Positions 1 through 5,969 of a stretch of 10,610 bases of DNA are shown here, in pieces. The stretch is taken from NCBI GenBank assembly GCA_002791075.1, contig PFWI01000017.1:1-10610 (forward strand), read 5' to 3'. The stretch comes from a bacterium (Candidatus Ratteibacteria) CG_4_9_14_3_um_filter_41_21 (GTDB taxonomy: Bacteria > Ratteibacteria > UBA8468). A program made the translations under genes and the position numbers. Each line of letters starts with the position of its first letter. Position 1 is the stretch's first letter. The notes under the pieces were generated by a model that saw only the letters and a program-made list of their open reading frames with translations, had not been told where the DNA came from and made no database searches.

Positions 1-1
1 A

Positions 2-757
2 GCTGGAGGGATTAAGTATCTCAAGAATAACTTCCTGCCCGGGAGAAACTTTATTGACATCGACGAAGCAAATGAGAAACTATTGCTTTGGTGCATGGAG
101 AAAGGCAAAAGAATACACGGGACAACAAAGAGAGTTCCCCTTGAGGTATTTGATGAGGTAGAAAAAGAAGCTTTACTTCCTCTACCGGAAGAACCCTTTG
201 AGATTTGCACCTGGAAGGAATGTAAACTTCATCCTGATTGCCATATAGTCTTTGATGGCAGTTACTACTCAGCACCCCACAGGCTTATCGGAGAAAAGTT
301 GTGGGTAAGAGCAACGGCAAAAGAGGTAAGGCTCTTTTTTGAGCACAAACAGGTGGCAATGCATCTGAGGGCAGAAAGGAAGGGAGAAAGGGTTACACTT
401 CAGGATCACTTACCACCAGAGAAAGTAGCCTACATCATGCAGGCGCCATCCTGGTGCAGGGAGAGGGCAAAGCAGATTGGGGAAAATACAGGTTCATTCA
501 TCGAAACTTTACTCTCGGATAAACCATTGAACCGGTTAAGGACAGCACAAGGAGTATTAAGGCTTGCTCATAAGTATGGACCAAGAAGACTTGAGAATGC
601 CTGCGAGAAAGCTCTTTTCTACAATGAACTTCGCTATGGCGCGGTGAAAACAATCCTGGAGAAAGGACTTGATAAAGAGAACCTACCGGAGAGGGCAGTA
701 TCAATCCCATCTTCTCCGGGAAGGTTTGTAAGGTCATGGATAGGAGGGGCAGGGTGA
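2..757 (+). CDS. istA: IS21-family transposase IstA, C-terminal part (5' end outside window)
   Basis: The reading frame is open from base 2 and ends at TGA 755-757, giving 251 visible residues. It starts with the motif GGIKYLKNNFLPGRNF, which in IstA lies just after the catalytic glutamate of the DDE integrase core. The active site is therefore just upstream of the window. HGTT-x-x-x-P and the beta-rich Mu-transposase-like C-terminal domain follow (residues about 85-160 of the visible part), then a helical tail with LRTAQGVLRLAHKYG. IstA performs cut-and-join of the element with help from IstB. Its stop overlaps the istB start (TGATG at 755-759), so the two genes are translationally coupled. 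Nothing in the visible part is broken, so the element could be active. Confidence 0.93.
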   Translation, partial: AGGIKYLKNNFLPGRNFIDIDEANEKLLLWCMEKGKRIHGTTKRVPLEVFDEVEKEALLPLPEEPFEICTWKECKLHPDCHIVFDGSYYSAPHRLIGEKLWVRATAKEVRLFFEHKQVAMHLRAERKGERVTLQDHLPPEKVAYIMQAPSWCRERAKQIGENTGSFIETLLSDKPLNRLRTAQGVLRLAHKYGPRRLENACEKALFYNELRYGAVKTILEKGLDKENLPERAVSIPSSPGRFVRSWIGGAG

Positions 758-1497
758 TGCATCAATTAATTCCATTACTTAAAGGTTTAAGGTTAAGCGG
801 GATAATGGAGACCCTTGAGTTAAGGAATAAAGAGGCTATTGAGCGAAAGGTCTCCTACATAGAGTTTCTTACACTTCTCATCCAGGATGAGATAGAGAGA
901 AGAAATCAGGCAAGACTTGCAGCAAGATTAAGAAGAGCATCCTTCGATCCAACAAAGACCCTTGAGATCTTTGATTTCTCCTTTAATCCAACGATCAATA
1001 AGAAAGAGATCTATGATCTGGCAACATGCCATTTCATAGAGAAGAAGGAAAATATCTGGTTTTTGGGACAATCGGGCGTTGGAAAAACGCACCTGGCTCA
1101 TGCTCTCTCAAATGAGGCGTGCAGGAGAGAAATTGATACTACATTTACCACAGTTGCCAAGATGCTGGGAGATATCAATGGCGGAAGGGCTGATGGGACA
1201 ATTTCCAGAAGAATAAGGAAATATACCCAGCCTCCATTACTTGTCCTTGATGAGTTTGCACTAAAGCCATTCAATGGATCTGGACCTGAAGACTTCTATG
1301 ATGTGATAAATGAAAGGTGTGAGAAGAGTTCAACAATAATTACCAGTAATCGCTCAGAAGAGGAATGGCCTCAAGTCTTCAGTGATGCTCTACTTGCAAG
1401 CTCAACACTAGATAGATTATCATTCAGAGTCCATAGAATAGAGATAACAGGACCCAGTTATAGAACTAAGGATAGCCAAAGGAGAAAGAGGAGGTAA
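757..1497 (+). CDS. istB: IS21 transposition helper ATPase IstB
   Basis: This is the AAA+ ATPase that assists IstA in target selection and strand transfer; 246 residues from the chosen start, normal for IstB. Visible motifs are Walker A GQSGVGKTH (about residues 103-111), Walker B LLVLDEF (about 160-166) and TSNRSEEEW (about 196-204). The C-terminal signature LDRLSFRVHRIEITGPSYR matches the family ending. The N-terminal helical IstB domain (LLKGLRLSGIMETLELR) precedes the ATPase. An in-frame ATG at 736 exists, but ATG 757 is preferred: it overlaps the istA stop and has GGAGGGG (743-749) at normal spacing. The ATG at 736 lies upstream of that site. Phenylalanine follows the Walker B acid pair (DEFAL), where DEIGY or DDLGL is commoner. 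Confidence 0.94.
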   Translation: MHQLIPLLKGLRLSGIMETLELRNKEAIERKVSYIEFLTLLIQDEIERRNQARLAARLRRASFDPTKTLEIFDFSFNPTINKKEIYDLATCHFIEKKENIWFLGQSGVGKTHLAHALSNEACRREIDTTFTTVAKMLGDINGGRADGTISRRIRKYTQPPLLVLDEFALKPFNGSGPEDFYDVINERCEKSSTIITSNRSEEEWPQVFSDALLASSTLDRLSFRVHRIEITGPSYRTKDSQRRKRR

Positions 1498-1504
1498 TGT
1501 TTGT

Positions 1505-1653
1505 TGTGGATACTGACGTAATTGACGCTCATATGGAAAACCTGATGGAGAGTGGACACTCCCCACAGGTTTTCCACAATCGCTTGAATAAGTCTACCGA
1601 CTTATTCACAATTACTTGGATAACTCTTTCAGAGTTACCCACAAGTATCCACA
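1505..1653. repeat. Three tandem stem-loops with DnaA-box-like nonamers inside the IS21 element
   Basis: The non-coding part of the IS after istB holds three consecutive inverted repeats. Hairpin 1 has 11-bp arms TGGAAAACCTG (1534-1544) and CAGGTTTTCCA (1566-1576), continuing inward to GAGTG/CACTC with one bulge and one mismatch. Hairpin 2 has TGAATAAGTC (1585-1594) and GACTTATTCA (1599-1608), loop TACC. Hairpin 3 has GGATAACTCT (1618-1627) and AGAGTTACCC (1631-1640), one mismatch. Each right arm runs into a nonamer like TTATNCACA: TTTTCCACA 1570, TTATTCACA 1602 (exact), TTACCCACA 1635. A fourth, GTATCCACA, starts at 1645, and its inverse TGTGGATAC lies at 1505-1513. Starts are spaced 32, 33 and 10 bases, near whole helical turns. 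Function is unknown: transposase or DnaA/host-factor binding, or a structured RNA, are all possible. Confidence 0.75.
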
Positions 1654-1759
1654 ACACTATGAATAATATTTTTATATCCTTTAGAAAACTGACATCAAAA
1701 GAAAGGATTTTTAAGGGGTCTATCAAAACTATTTCAGGAGTGCTATCAAAGATAAAAGT
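1654..1759. other. Non-coding IS interior with degenerate ATCAAA repeats
   Basis: No gene is supported here. Several related short words occur: CATCAAAAG near 1692, CTATCAAAAC near 1720, CTATCAAAG near 1743 and CTATCAGG near 1765. They lead into the GGTGC repeats and may be degenerate copies of the same terminal binding unit. Confidence 0.35.
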
Positions 1760-1809
1760 GGTGCCCTATCAGGTGCAAATGGGTGGTGCAGTTAGGGTGC
1801 TAATTGACA
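1760..1809. repeat. IS21 right terminal repeats (4 x GGTGC) and terminus TTGACA
   Basis: GGTGC occurs at 1760-1764, 1772-1776, 1785-1789 and 1796-1800, spaced 12, 13 and 11 bases, so all four fall roughly on one face of the helix. The element then ends TAATTGACA at 1809. Multiple short terminal repeats that bind transposase are established for IS21-family elements; assigning these repeats to that role is inference. Confidence 0.65.
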
Positions 1810-2265
1810 CCTTGCCCGGAATCTTCTTTTACCATTTATCCATACCTGCCTGAAATATATCTTTTCTTTTTTGATTTCAGGAATGTTAATCATCCAGATA
1901 TTCTCATTATATTTTCTCCATTTCTCTTCTGTTTTCTTTCCACCACTAATAACAACTTTTTCTCCTGGATATGCCATATAAGTTATTGGACATCCTTCTG
2001 TTCCTGAATCCTCTGGCGTAAAGACAATTGTCTGATCTAAGAAATAGGTCCCTTTTCTGAGCATCACCGTGATTGGTTTCTTTAACCCATTTTTCTTTTT
2101 TAACTCTCTTATCGTATCTCTTACTTTAGTGATTGTTTTAAATGGTCCATCAGTCCTGTTTTTATTTGTGGTTGATAGCTTTCCAGTAAATAAATCATCT
2201 CCGTTGGTTGACAAATAAAAAATTTCTTTCTCTCTATTCATCTCAATATTCATTGAATACCTCAT
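1810..2265 (-). pseudogene. Right-handed beta-helix (pectate-lyase-like) protein, truncated by the IS21 insertion
   Basis: About 152 native N-terminal residues remain. The pattern YLSTNGDD...GPFKTITKVRD, then VMLRKGTYFLDQTI and ITYMAYPGEKVVISGG, is the usual entry into a parallel beta-helix fold in polysaccharide lyases and glycosidases. The stretch FRQVWINGKRRFRAR is normally followed by a Pro-Asn motif and several hundred more residues. Here it runs directly into IS sequence, adding CQLAP and a stop (TAA at 1792-1794). The gene is therefore inactivated unless the fragment has a use of its own. The start at 2265 overlaps the end of the upstream glycosidase gene by 23 bases and has GAGG 8 bases upstream. 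Alternative ATGs at 2253 and 2241 are possible. There is no signal peptide. Confidence 0.82.
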
Positions 2266-3202
2266 GATAAGGCCTCAATGAACCATCCAGTTCTATAAAA
2301 GCCATATATCCCGCTCCCGAGATTGGGCCATATTCAGGTCTGTGTCCGTCGGCTACTAATGTATGGTATAAAAGATGTACGATAAAGCCAATGTCTCTCC
2401 TTTTTAACTCACCCAGCTCAAAGGCGAGTGTCTCCGAACGTTTTTTATCATCTAATGCTCCCCAGCCAGTCTCAGTTACCAATAACGGTTTATCCTTTTT
2501 ATTCGCAAAACTTACCGAGTCATCCAGAAGTCTTTCAAACTCCTTTTTATCTTTAACCCACGCATTCCAGGCATGATAAGGATGGATAGTAATCACACCA
2601 GAGGTTGGTTCTAACATTTTAACAGATTCCATGCTGGGAACTGAGCCAACGCAAATTCTATTTTTAGGACTATACTTTTTAGATAGTTGATAAATTCTTT
2701 GGAGCCACTTAAAGACTGCATCTTTCGCTTCAGAAGACCAGGTACTGTTAAAAGGTTCGTTACATAAGTCCCACATAAGGATACGACCATCATTTACATG
2801 CTCACCCACAATTTTCTCTAGATATGGTAAGAAAACTAGTGAAAATCTATTCTCCTTACCCCAATAAGCAATCTGCTCCGGCGATATTCCTCCAAAATCA
2901 GGGTAACTATGCCAGCCATTAAAAAGGGTAGGAATAAAAGACAACCCAAGTTTCCCGCCAACTTTTAGAACAGATTCAAAATTGTTACTGAATCCTTCAG
3001 GATTCTTCAAAAAGGCGTCATGTGAAAGCCACAACCTAATGGTATTAATTTTTGGAAAATATTTCTTCCCCAAACCAAGTTCCTTTTCAATTTTGGAGAT
3101 ATTAAACTTTTCTCCCCAGATTTCCAGACCATGGCTACCGTAACTGGGTTGATAATTAAATCCACGAATATGAGAAAATCTGTTATTAGTTAATTTTTCC
3201 AT
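2243..3202 (-). CDS. Clan GH-A glycoside hydrolase (GH5-like cellulase/mannanase fold)
   Basis: This 319-residue protein has the layout of a (beta/alpha)8 retaining glycosidase of clan GH-A. An N-terminal strand RGFNYQPS (13-20) is followed by NTIRLWLSHDAF (53-64). The acid/base motif MWDLCNEPF puts the catalytic Glu at 149, ITIHPYHAW is at 204-212, and LVTETGWGA puts the nucleophile Glu at 244. Both catalytic glutamates are present, so it is probably active. No signal peptide or carbohydrate-binding module is visible, so it likely acts in the cytoplasm on imported oligosaccharides. The substrate cannot be told. It lies 115 bases downstream of the GH29-like gene, with a REP-like hairpin pair between them, and overlaps the broken beta-helix gene by 23 bases. 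That suggests one operon. The ribosome site is weak (AAGAGAG). Confidence 0.85.
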   Translation of the reverse strand: MEKLTNNRFSHIRGFNYQPSYGSHGLEIWGEKFNISKIEKELGLGKKYFPKINTIRLWLSHDAFLKNPEGFSNNFESVLKVGGKLGLSFIPTLFNGWHSYPDFGGISPEQIAYWGKENRFSLVFLPYLEKIVGEHVNDGRILMWDLCNEPFNSTWSSEAKDAVFKWLQRIYQLSKKYSPKNRICVGSVPSMESVKMLEPTSGVITIHPYHAWNAWVKDKKEFERLLDDSVSFANKKDKPLLVTETGWGALDDKKRSETLAFELGELKRRDIGFIVHLLYHTLVADGHRPEYGPISGAGYMAFIELDGSLRPYHEVFNEY

Positions 3203-3244
3203 AATCTCTCTTTTTTCAAAGTATAGGAAAGTATAAAGCTTTTA

Positions 3245-3303
3245 GCTCAATAAATTGAGCAACTACAGTATATTAACGGATGTAGTTGCCTCATTTATGA
3301 GGC
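3245..3303. repeat. REP-like inverted hairpin pair, copy 1 (hairpin-CTAC...GTAG-hairpin)
   Basis: Two 16-base hairpins face each other. The left is GCTCAAT AA ATTGAGC (3245-3260) followed by AACTAC. The right is GTAGTT (3282-3287) followed by GCCTCAT TT ATGAGGC (3288-3303). Read outward on its own strand, each half is GTAG, TT, then a 7-bp stem with a 2-base loop. The inner arms GCAACTAC (3259-3266) and GTAGTTGC (3282-3289) can also pair. The stems differ between the halves yet both pair perfectly, which looks like covariation. GTAG plus a hairpin is the layout of REP sequences mobilised by RAYT (TnpA-REP) enzymes. No such enzyme is in the window. Confidence 0.7.
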
Positions 3304-3317
3304 TTTGTTCTATTAGC

Positions 3318-4274
3318 TTATAAGGAATTTTTTAAAGTTTGCATCTGTCTGATTACCTGAGCGGATGTTGTCCCATCTTGATAAATTCCAATATTGAAGG
3401 TCATCGGTGCTTTGCACTTATTGCATTTCCGTACAAAAGCAGTGACTCGCTCATCAGAGTAGAGTAGTGGGGGAAGATCGGTGTTGGGTGTAGAATGGAC
3501 CCATTTTCTGTCATCTAAACATGTCCATCCGTGCCACTGCAAACCATTCTCAGCAAAACGTCCTTTTGGAGGATGTTCTAAATCTACCATCTCTCCAGCC
3601 CAGTAATCTTGATGTTCAGTAAAAAGATATGTCTGGTTGACTCCGGCATTATAGGTTACCAGCCGCTTTGGGTATCCAATCTTGGCGGCAGCAGTATAAC
3701 GTTCCCATGGGAACTGGAAACCACCCATTGCTTTGGCAGTGTTATGTGGTTCTTTTGGGTCAAGAGAATACGCACTGTCAAACCACCATGCTGAGATTAA
3801 TTTTTCATAGTGCTTGCCCATCCAGGCGATAATATTACAAAGGTTATCTACAAGCCTATTTTTATCTTCATCATGATACCCCACTACCTGCTCCCATAAA
3901 AGGTCATCAGCATTATTACAGGAATGATTGTAGTAAAAGATTGTACGTACACCTCTCGTCGATAAACTTTTGGCAATTTCCATCAGGAGGTCCCTTTCGC
4001 AGGTACGCCCCGGCAGAATTTTATCAAGAATTGGGTTTGGTCCAGGAAGCCATTGAATAGCGTGTGTGGTAGTAAAAATCAGATAATTTGCCCCCATTGA
4101 TTCAATCATCTCGGTGAAGGCATTAACATCAAACGTCTCAACCGCGTGATTGAATGGCAATACTGGCCCACGCTTGGGGACTGTCTGAACAGTCCAGTGT
4201 ACGCCGATTCCGTATTTACACTTGGACAACCAATCCGTATTTGCTTGTTGGTATGGCATTTTTCGGTGGCGCAT
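3318..4274 (-). CDS. GH29-like alpha-L-fucosidase family protein
   Basis: This 318-residue protein resembles the catalytic barrel of GH29 alpha-L-fucosidases without a C-terminal beta-sandwich. CKYGIGVHWT (19-28) corresponds to the RFGMFIHWG strand, ANYLIFTTTHA (62-72) to the substrate His strand, and TIFYYNHS (111-118) to the FYYS strand. SAWWFDSAY (161-169) places a likely nucleophile Asp at 166. The family-typical RxHHDGF is replaced by TTHAIQW, so substrate specificity may differ. A CxxC pair (C284, C287) is unusual. There is no signal peptide. AGAGGAG directly abuts the ATG at 4274, which is too close for a normal ribosome site. The next ATG (4259) gives MPYQQANTDW and may be the true start. 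It is the first gene of the minus-strand operon. Remote family membership is inferred from motifs. Confidence 0.72.
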   Translation of the reverse strand: MRHRKMPYQQANTDWLSKCKYGIGVHWTVQTVPKRGPVLPFNHAVETFDVNAFTEMIESMGANYLIFTTTHAIQWLPGPNPILDKILPGRTCERDLLMEIAKSLSTRGVRTIFYYNHSCNNADDLLWEQVVGYHDEDKNRLVDNLCNIIAWMGKHYEKLISAWWFDSAYSLDPKEPHNTAKAMGGFQFPWERYTAAAKIGYPKRLVTYNAGVNQTYLFTEHQDYWAGEMVDLEHPPKGRFAENGLQWHGWTCLDDRKWVHSTPNTDLPPLLYSDERVTAFVRKCNKCKAPMTFNIGIYQDGTTSAQVIRQMQTLKNSL

Positions 4275-4340
4275 CTCCTCTGTTTTCTAATCTCGTCGCA
4301 CATTCTTCATATTTTTTCATAAATTTTTTTAACGGTATAA

Positions 4341-4401
4341 GCAGAGTTTACTCTGCCACTACATTAATACGGGGGTAGTGGTCGTCCCTGCGCAGGCAGG
4401 G
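4341..4401. repeat. REP-like inverted hairpin pair, copy 2
   Basis: The layout matches copy 1 at 3245-3303. The left hairpin is GCAGAGT TT ACTCTGC (4341-4356), followed by CACTAC (4357-4362). After a short spacer GTAGTG (4375-4380) leads, after five more bases (GTCGT), to the right hairpin CCCTGC GCAG GCAGGG (4386-4401). CACTAC and GTAGTG can pair. Both copies carry an ATTAA...CGG word between CTAC and GTAG. The copy lies inside the predicted leader transcript of the minus-strand operon. Confidence 0.68.
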
Positions 4402-4445
4402 ATTGCTTAACTTTGTTTACAGTCCTCTCTGTTTATGCTAATATG

Positions 4446-4473
4446 ATTGTATCACACAGAATAACTTTGTCAA
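4446..4473 (-). promoter_or_regulatory. Sigma70-type promoter of the glycosidase operon
   Basis: On the minus strand TTGACA (4468-4473) is followed after 16 bases by TACAAT (4446-4451). Transcription would start near 4439 and give a leader of about 165 bases before the GH29-like gene, including REP-like pair 2. The match is good but untested. Confidence 0.6.
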
Positions 4474-4533
4474 TTTAGGATAAGATAAGGAAAGAAAGCA
4501 TATACTTTGAAAAAAGAAAGAAGCAAATAATAT

Positions 4534-4565
4534 AGAGTTTTTTATATACTCATATCAAAAACTCT
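4534..4565. promoter_or_regulatory. 32-bp palindrome (14-4-14), putative operator of ATPase gene 1
   Basis: The left arm is AGAGTTTTTTATAT (4534-4547), the centre ACTC, and the right arm ATATCAAAAACTCT (4552-4565), with one mismatch in 14 pairs. The last base is the first base of the -35 box. It has the same arm and loop lengths, and the same position relative to the promoter, as the palindrome at 10242-10273, but a different sequence. It may be an operator or a recombination/end structure of the cassette. Confidence 0.6.
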
Positions 4566-4592
4566 TGACAAATTTATACAATAGGGTATAAT
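4565..4592 (+). promoter_or_regulatory. Consensus promoter giving a leaderless ATPase mRNA
   Basis: Perfect TTGACA (4565-4570), a 16-base spacer and perfect TATAAT (4587-4592) are followed by only seven bases (CACCTAG) before the ATG at 4600. The start of transcription should fall on or next to the start codon, so the message would be leaderless. No Shine-Dalgarno site is present, in keeping with this. Confidence 0.8.
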
Positions 4593-4599
4593 CACCTAG

Positions 4600-5841
4600 A
4601 TGAAAAGAATTCAATCTACATATTTGTTTGATCCTGAAGTCAATGCGGGAAAGATGATATTTTTATCTGGTCCCAGGCAGGTTGGGAAGACAACCTTGGT
4701 TAAAAACAGACTAAGGGAAATTAGAAACGAGGAACTTTATTTTAACTGGGATGATCCATATGTAAGGAGACAATACACCAAAAACCCTCATTTTCTGAAA
4801 GCTCATTTGAGCAGGACCAAGAATAAGTTCCCCTTGATATCTTTTGATGAAATACATAAGCATAAAAACTGGAAGAATATATTAAAGGGGCTCTATGATC
4901 TACACGGAAAAGAGGCGCAGTTTATTATTACCGGAAGCGCCAGGCTTGACTATTTCAGGCAATCGGGCGACAGCTTGGTGGGCCGATATTTTTCCTACCG
5001 GCTTCTTCCCCTCGGCTTGACCGAGGCTTCAACGAATTTTGATTTCGTATTGAATGATGACATCATTTTAGTCCAGCCGGACAAACATAATTTTCTTCGT
5101 ACTGTTTATAAAATGACGGAGAAGGTATTTAAGGAACCTTTTGAAAAATTAATGACCTACGGAGGTTTTCCCGAGCCGTTTCTCAAAGCTAAAAAAAACT
5201 TTTCCAATAAATGGAAAAGGGATTATAAATCACTCCTGATAAACGAAGATTTGAGAGATTTAACGCGTATTCATGATATAAAAGGCATTGAACAACTTTT
5301 ACTGTTACTGCCGGAAAAAATAGCTTCACCTCTTAGCATTAACTCTCTCAAAGACGATTTGCAGGTGAATCATAAAACAGTCGCAAACTGGTTGGAGGCA
5401 TTAAAGAAAATTTATCTGGTTTTCTCAATTATGCCCTGGTCAAAAAGCATTTCAAAGGCCATAAAAAGAGAAAATAAATTCTATTTTTACGATTGGACTA
5501 TGGTAGATGATAGAGGGGTCAGATTTGAGAATTTGGTAGCAGTATCCCTGTTGCGTCTGGTAAACCGGTGGAATGAGCTGGGGCTGGGGAATTTTGAGCT
5601 CGGCTACATCAGGAATCAGCAAGGGCAGGAAGTGGATTTTGTGCTCATAAAAGACCGAAAGCCCTTGGCTTTGTTTGAAGCAAAAAAAAGCGAGACGAAT
5701 ATTTCAAAATCAGGGGCATATTTCAGCAAAATGTTAAACATCCCTTATTATCAGTTGGTATCCGAGCAGGATATTGTTGAAGCATATCCTGAAAACAGGT
5801 ATATTCTTTCTTCCTGGCGGTTTCTCGGCTTATTGGGATAA
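4600..5841 (+). CDS. AAA+ ATPase with DUF4143 domain (cassette 1)
   Basis: This 413-residue ATP-binding protein belongs to the large family of AAA ATPases fused to DUF4143. Walker A is GPRQVGKTT (24-32), Walker B LISFDEIH (79-86), sensor ITGSAR (110-115), and GRYFSYRLLPLGLTE (128-142) is typical. A helix-turn-helix-like stretch (about 245-275) follows. The C-terminal domain has a nuclease-like motif: E344/D346 in QEVDFVL and E360-x-K362 in LFEAKKS, as in PD-(D/E)XK folds. The cellular role of this family is not established. The gene is monocistronic with its own leaderless promoter and palindrome, and sits between divergent and convergent neighbours. It looks like an independently acquired module. 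It is similar in plan, but not close in sequence, to the ATPase at 8977-10206. Confidence 0.9.
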   Translation: MKRIQSTYLFDPEVNAGKMIFLSGPRQVGKTTLVKNRLREIRNEELYFNWDDPYVRRQYTKNPHFLKAHLSRTKNKFPLISFDEIHKHKNWKNILKGLYDLHGKEAQFIITGSARLDYFRQSGDSLVGRYFSYRLLPLGLTEASTNFDFVLNDDIILVQPDKHNFLRTVYKMTEKVFKEPFEKLMTYGGFPEPFLKAKKNFSNKWKRDYKSLLINEDLRDLTRIHDIKGIEQLLLLLPEKIASPLSINSLKDDLQVNHKTVANWLEALKKIYLVFSIMPWSKSISKAIKRENKFYFYDWTMVDDRGVRFENLVAVSLLRLVNRWNELGLGNFELGYIRNQQGQEVDFVLIKDRKPLALFEAKKSETNISKSGAYFSKMLNIPYYQLVSEQDIVEAYPENRYILSSWRFLGLLG

Positions 5842-5875
5842 ACCTTAAAAACAGTCTGGGCCTTTTTTCTTATAA
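5842..5875 (+). terminator. Weak candidate terminator after ATPase gene 1
   Basis: After the stop come A-rich bases, then GGGCC followed by six T (near 5862-5870). The possible stem is mostly A-T, so this is a weak candidate. The GC-rich paired hairpins from 5914 may end transcription instead. Confidence 0.22.
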
Positions 5876-5909
5876 ATTTAATGCATAGGAATTTCCTTTG
5901 TAAGTACTT

Positions 5910-5964
5910 GTAGGGGCGACATTTATGACGCCCGTTTTTCGGGTCGGATGAATCCGACCCCTAC
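5910..5964. repeat. Paired-hairpin repeat, outward-facing (GTAG-hairpin...hairpin-CTAC)
   Basis: GTAG (5910-5913) is followed by a 9-bp stem with one mismatch, GGGCGACAT TT ATGACGCCC (5914-5933). A short CGTTTTTC linker precedes a perfect 9-bp stem, GGGTCGGAT GA ATCCGACCC (5941-5960), and then CTAC (5961-5964). GTAGGGG and CCCCTAC at the ends can pair, as can CCCG/CGGG around the five T. GTAG is present, as in the copies at 3245 and 4341, but the hairpins lie inside the GTAG tetramers rather than outside. It lies between convergent genes and may also end transcription in both directions. Confidence 0.65.
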
Positions 5965-5969
5965 AGGTT

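Larger units (their letters stand above)
1..1809 (+). mobile_element. IS21-family insertion sequence, right-hand part
   Basis: This is the right-hand part of an IS21-type element: the 3' part of istA, a complete istB, about 310 non-coding bases and the right terminus. The right end is placed at 1809 because the element would finish ...TAATTGACA. Reading inward on the other strand gives TGTCAATTA, with the TG/CA termini usual for this family. The coding frame of the flanking beta-helix gene loses its family likeness exactly at this point. Four GGTGC repeats about one helical turn apart precede the end, like the multiple terminal transposase-binding repeats known in IS21 elements. The left end and the target duplication partner lie outside the window, so the total length is unknown. 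The exact end base is inferred. Confidence 0.88.
4275..4599. other. Divergent intergenic region with leader, repeat pair, two promoters and a palindrome
   Basis: No gene is supported in these 325 bases. They contain the 5' leader of the minus-strand glycosidase operon with REP-like pair 2 (4341-4401), the minus-strand promoter (4446-4473), a purine-rich stretch (about 4480-4530), a 32-bp palindrome (4534-4565) and the plus-strand promoter of the ATPase gene (4565-4592). Confidence 0.7.

Noticed and set aside
736..756. Upstream ATG of istB at 736
   Set aside because: The ribosome site GGAGGGG lies after it, and ATG 757 overlaps the istA stop as usual for coupled IstA/IstB genes.
1497..1853. 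118-residue plus-strand frame starting in the TAATG that overlaps the istB stop
   Set aside because: It runs through the tandem hairpins and terminal repeats, crosses the IS end into the flanking antisense beta-helix gene, and shows no domain or ribosome-site support.
3203..3245. Possible promoter for the GH-A glycosidase (TTGAGC with TATACT on the minus strand)
   Set aside because: The spacer is 19 bases and both boxes are imperfect; TATACTTT occurs twice by chance in an AT-rich stretch. The operon promoter at 4446-4473 is sufficient.
4154..4378. 74-residue plus-strand frame across the start of the GH29-like gene
   Set aside because: It is antisense to the recognisable gene and runs into the repeat pair; no ribosome site or family likeness.
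3245..4401. Reading the two hairpin pairs as a CRISPR-like array or as terminators
   Set aside because: They are only two copies 1 kb apart with different stem sequences, no spacer array, no cas genes and no T runs after the stems.
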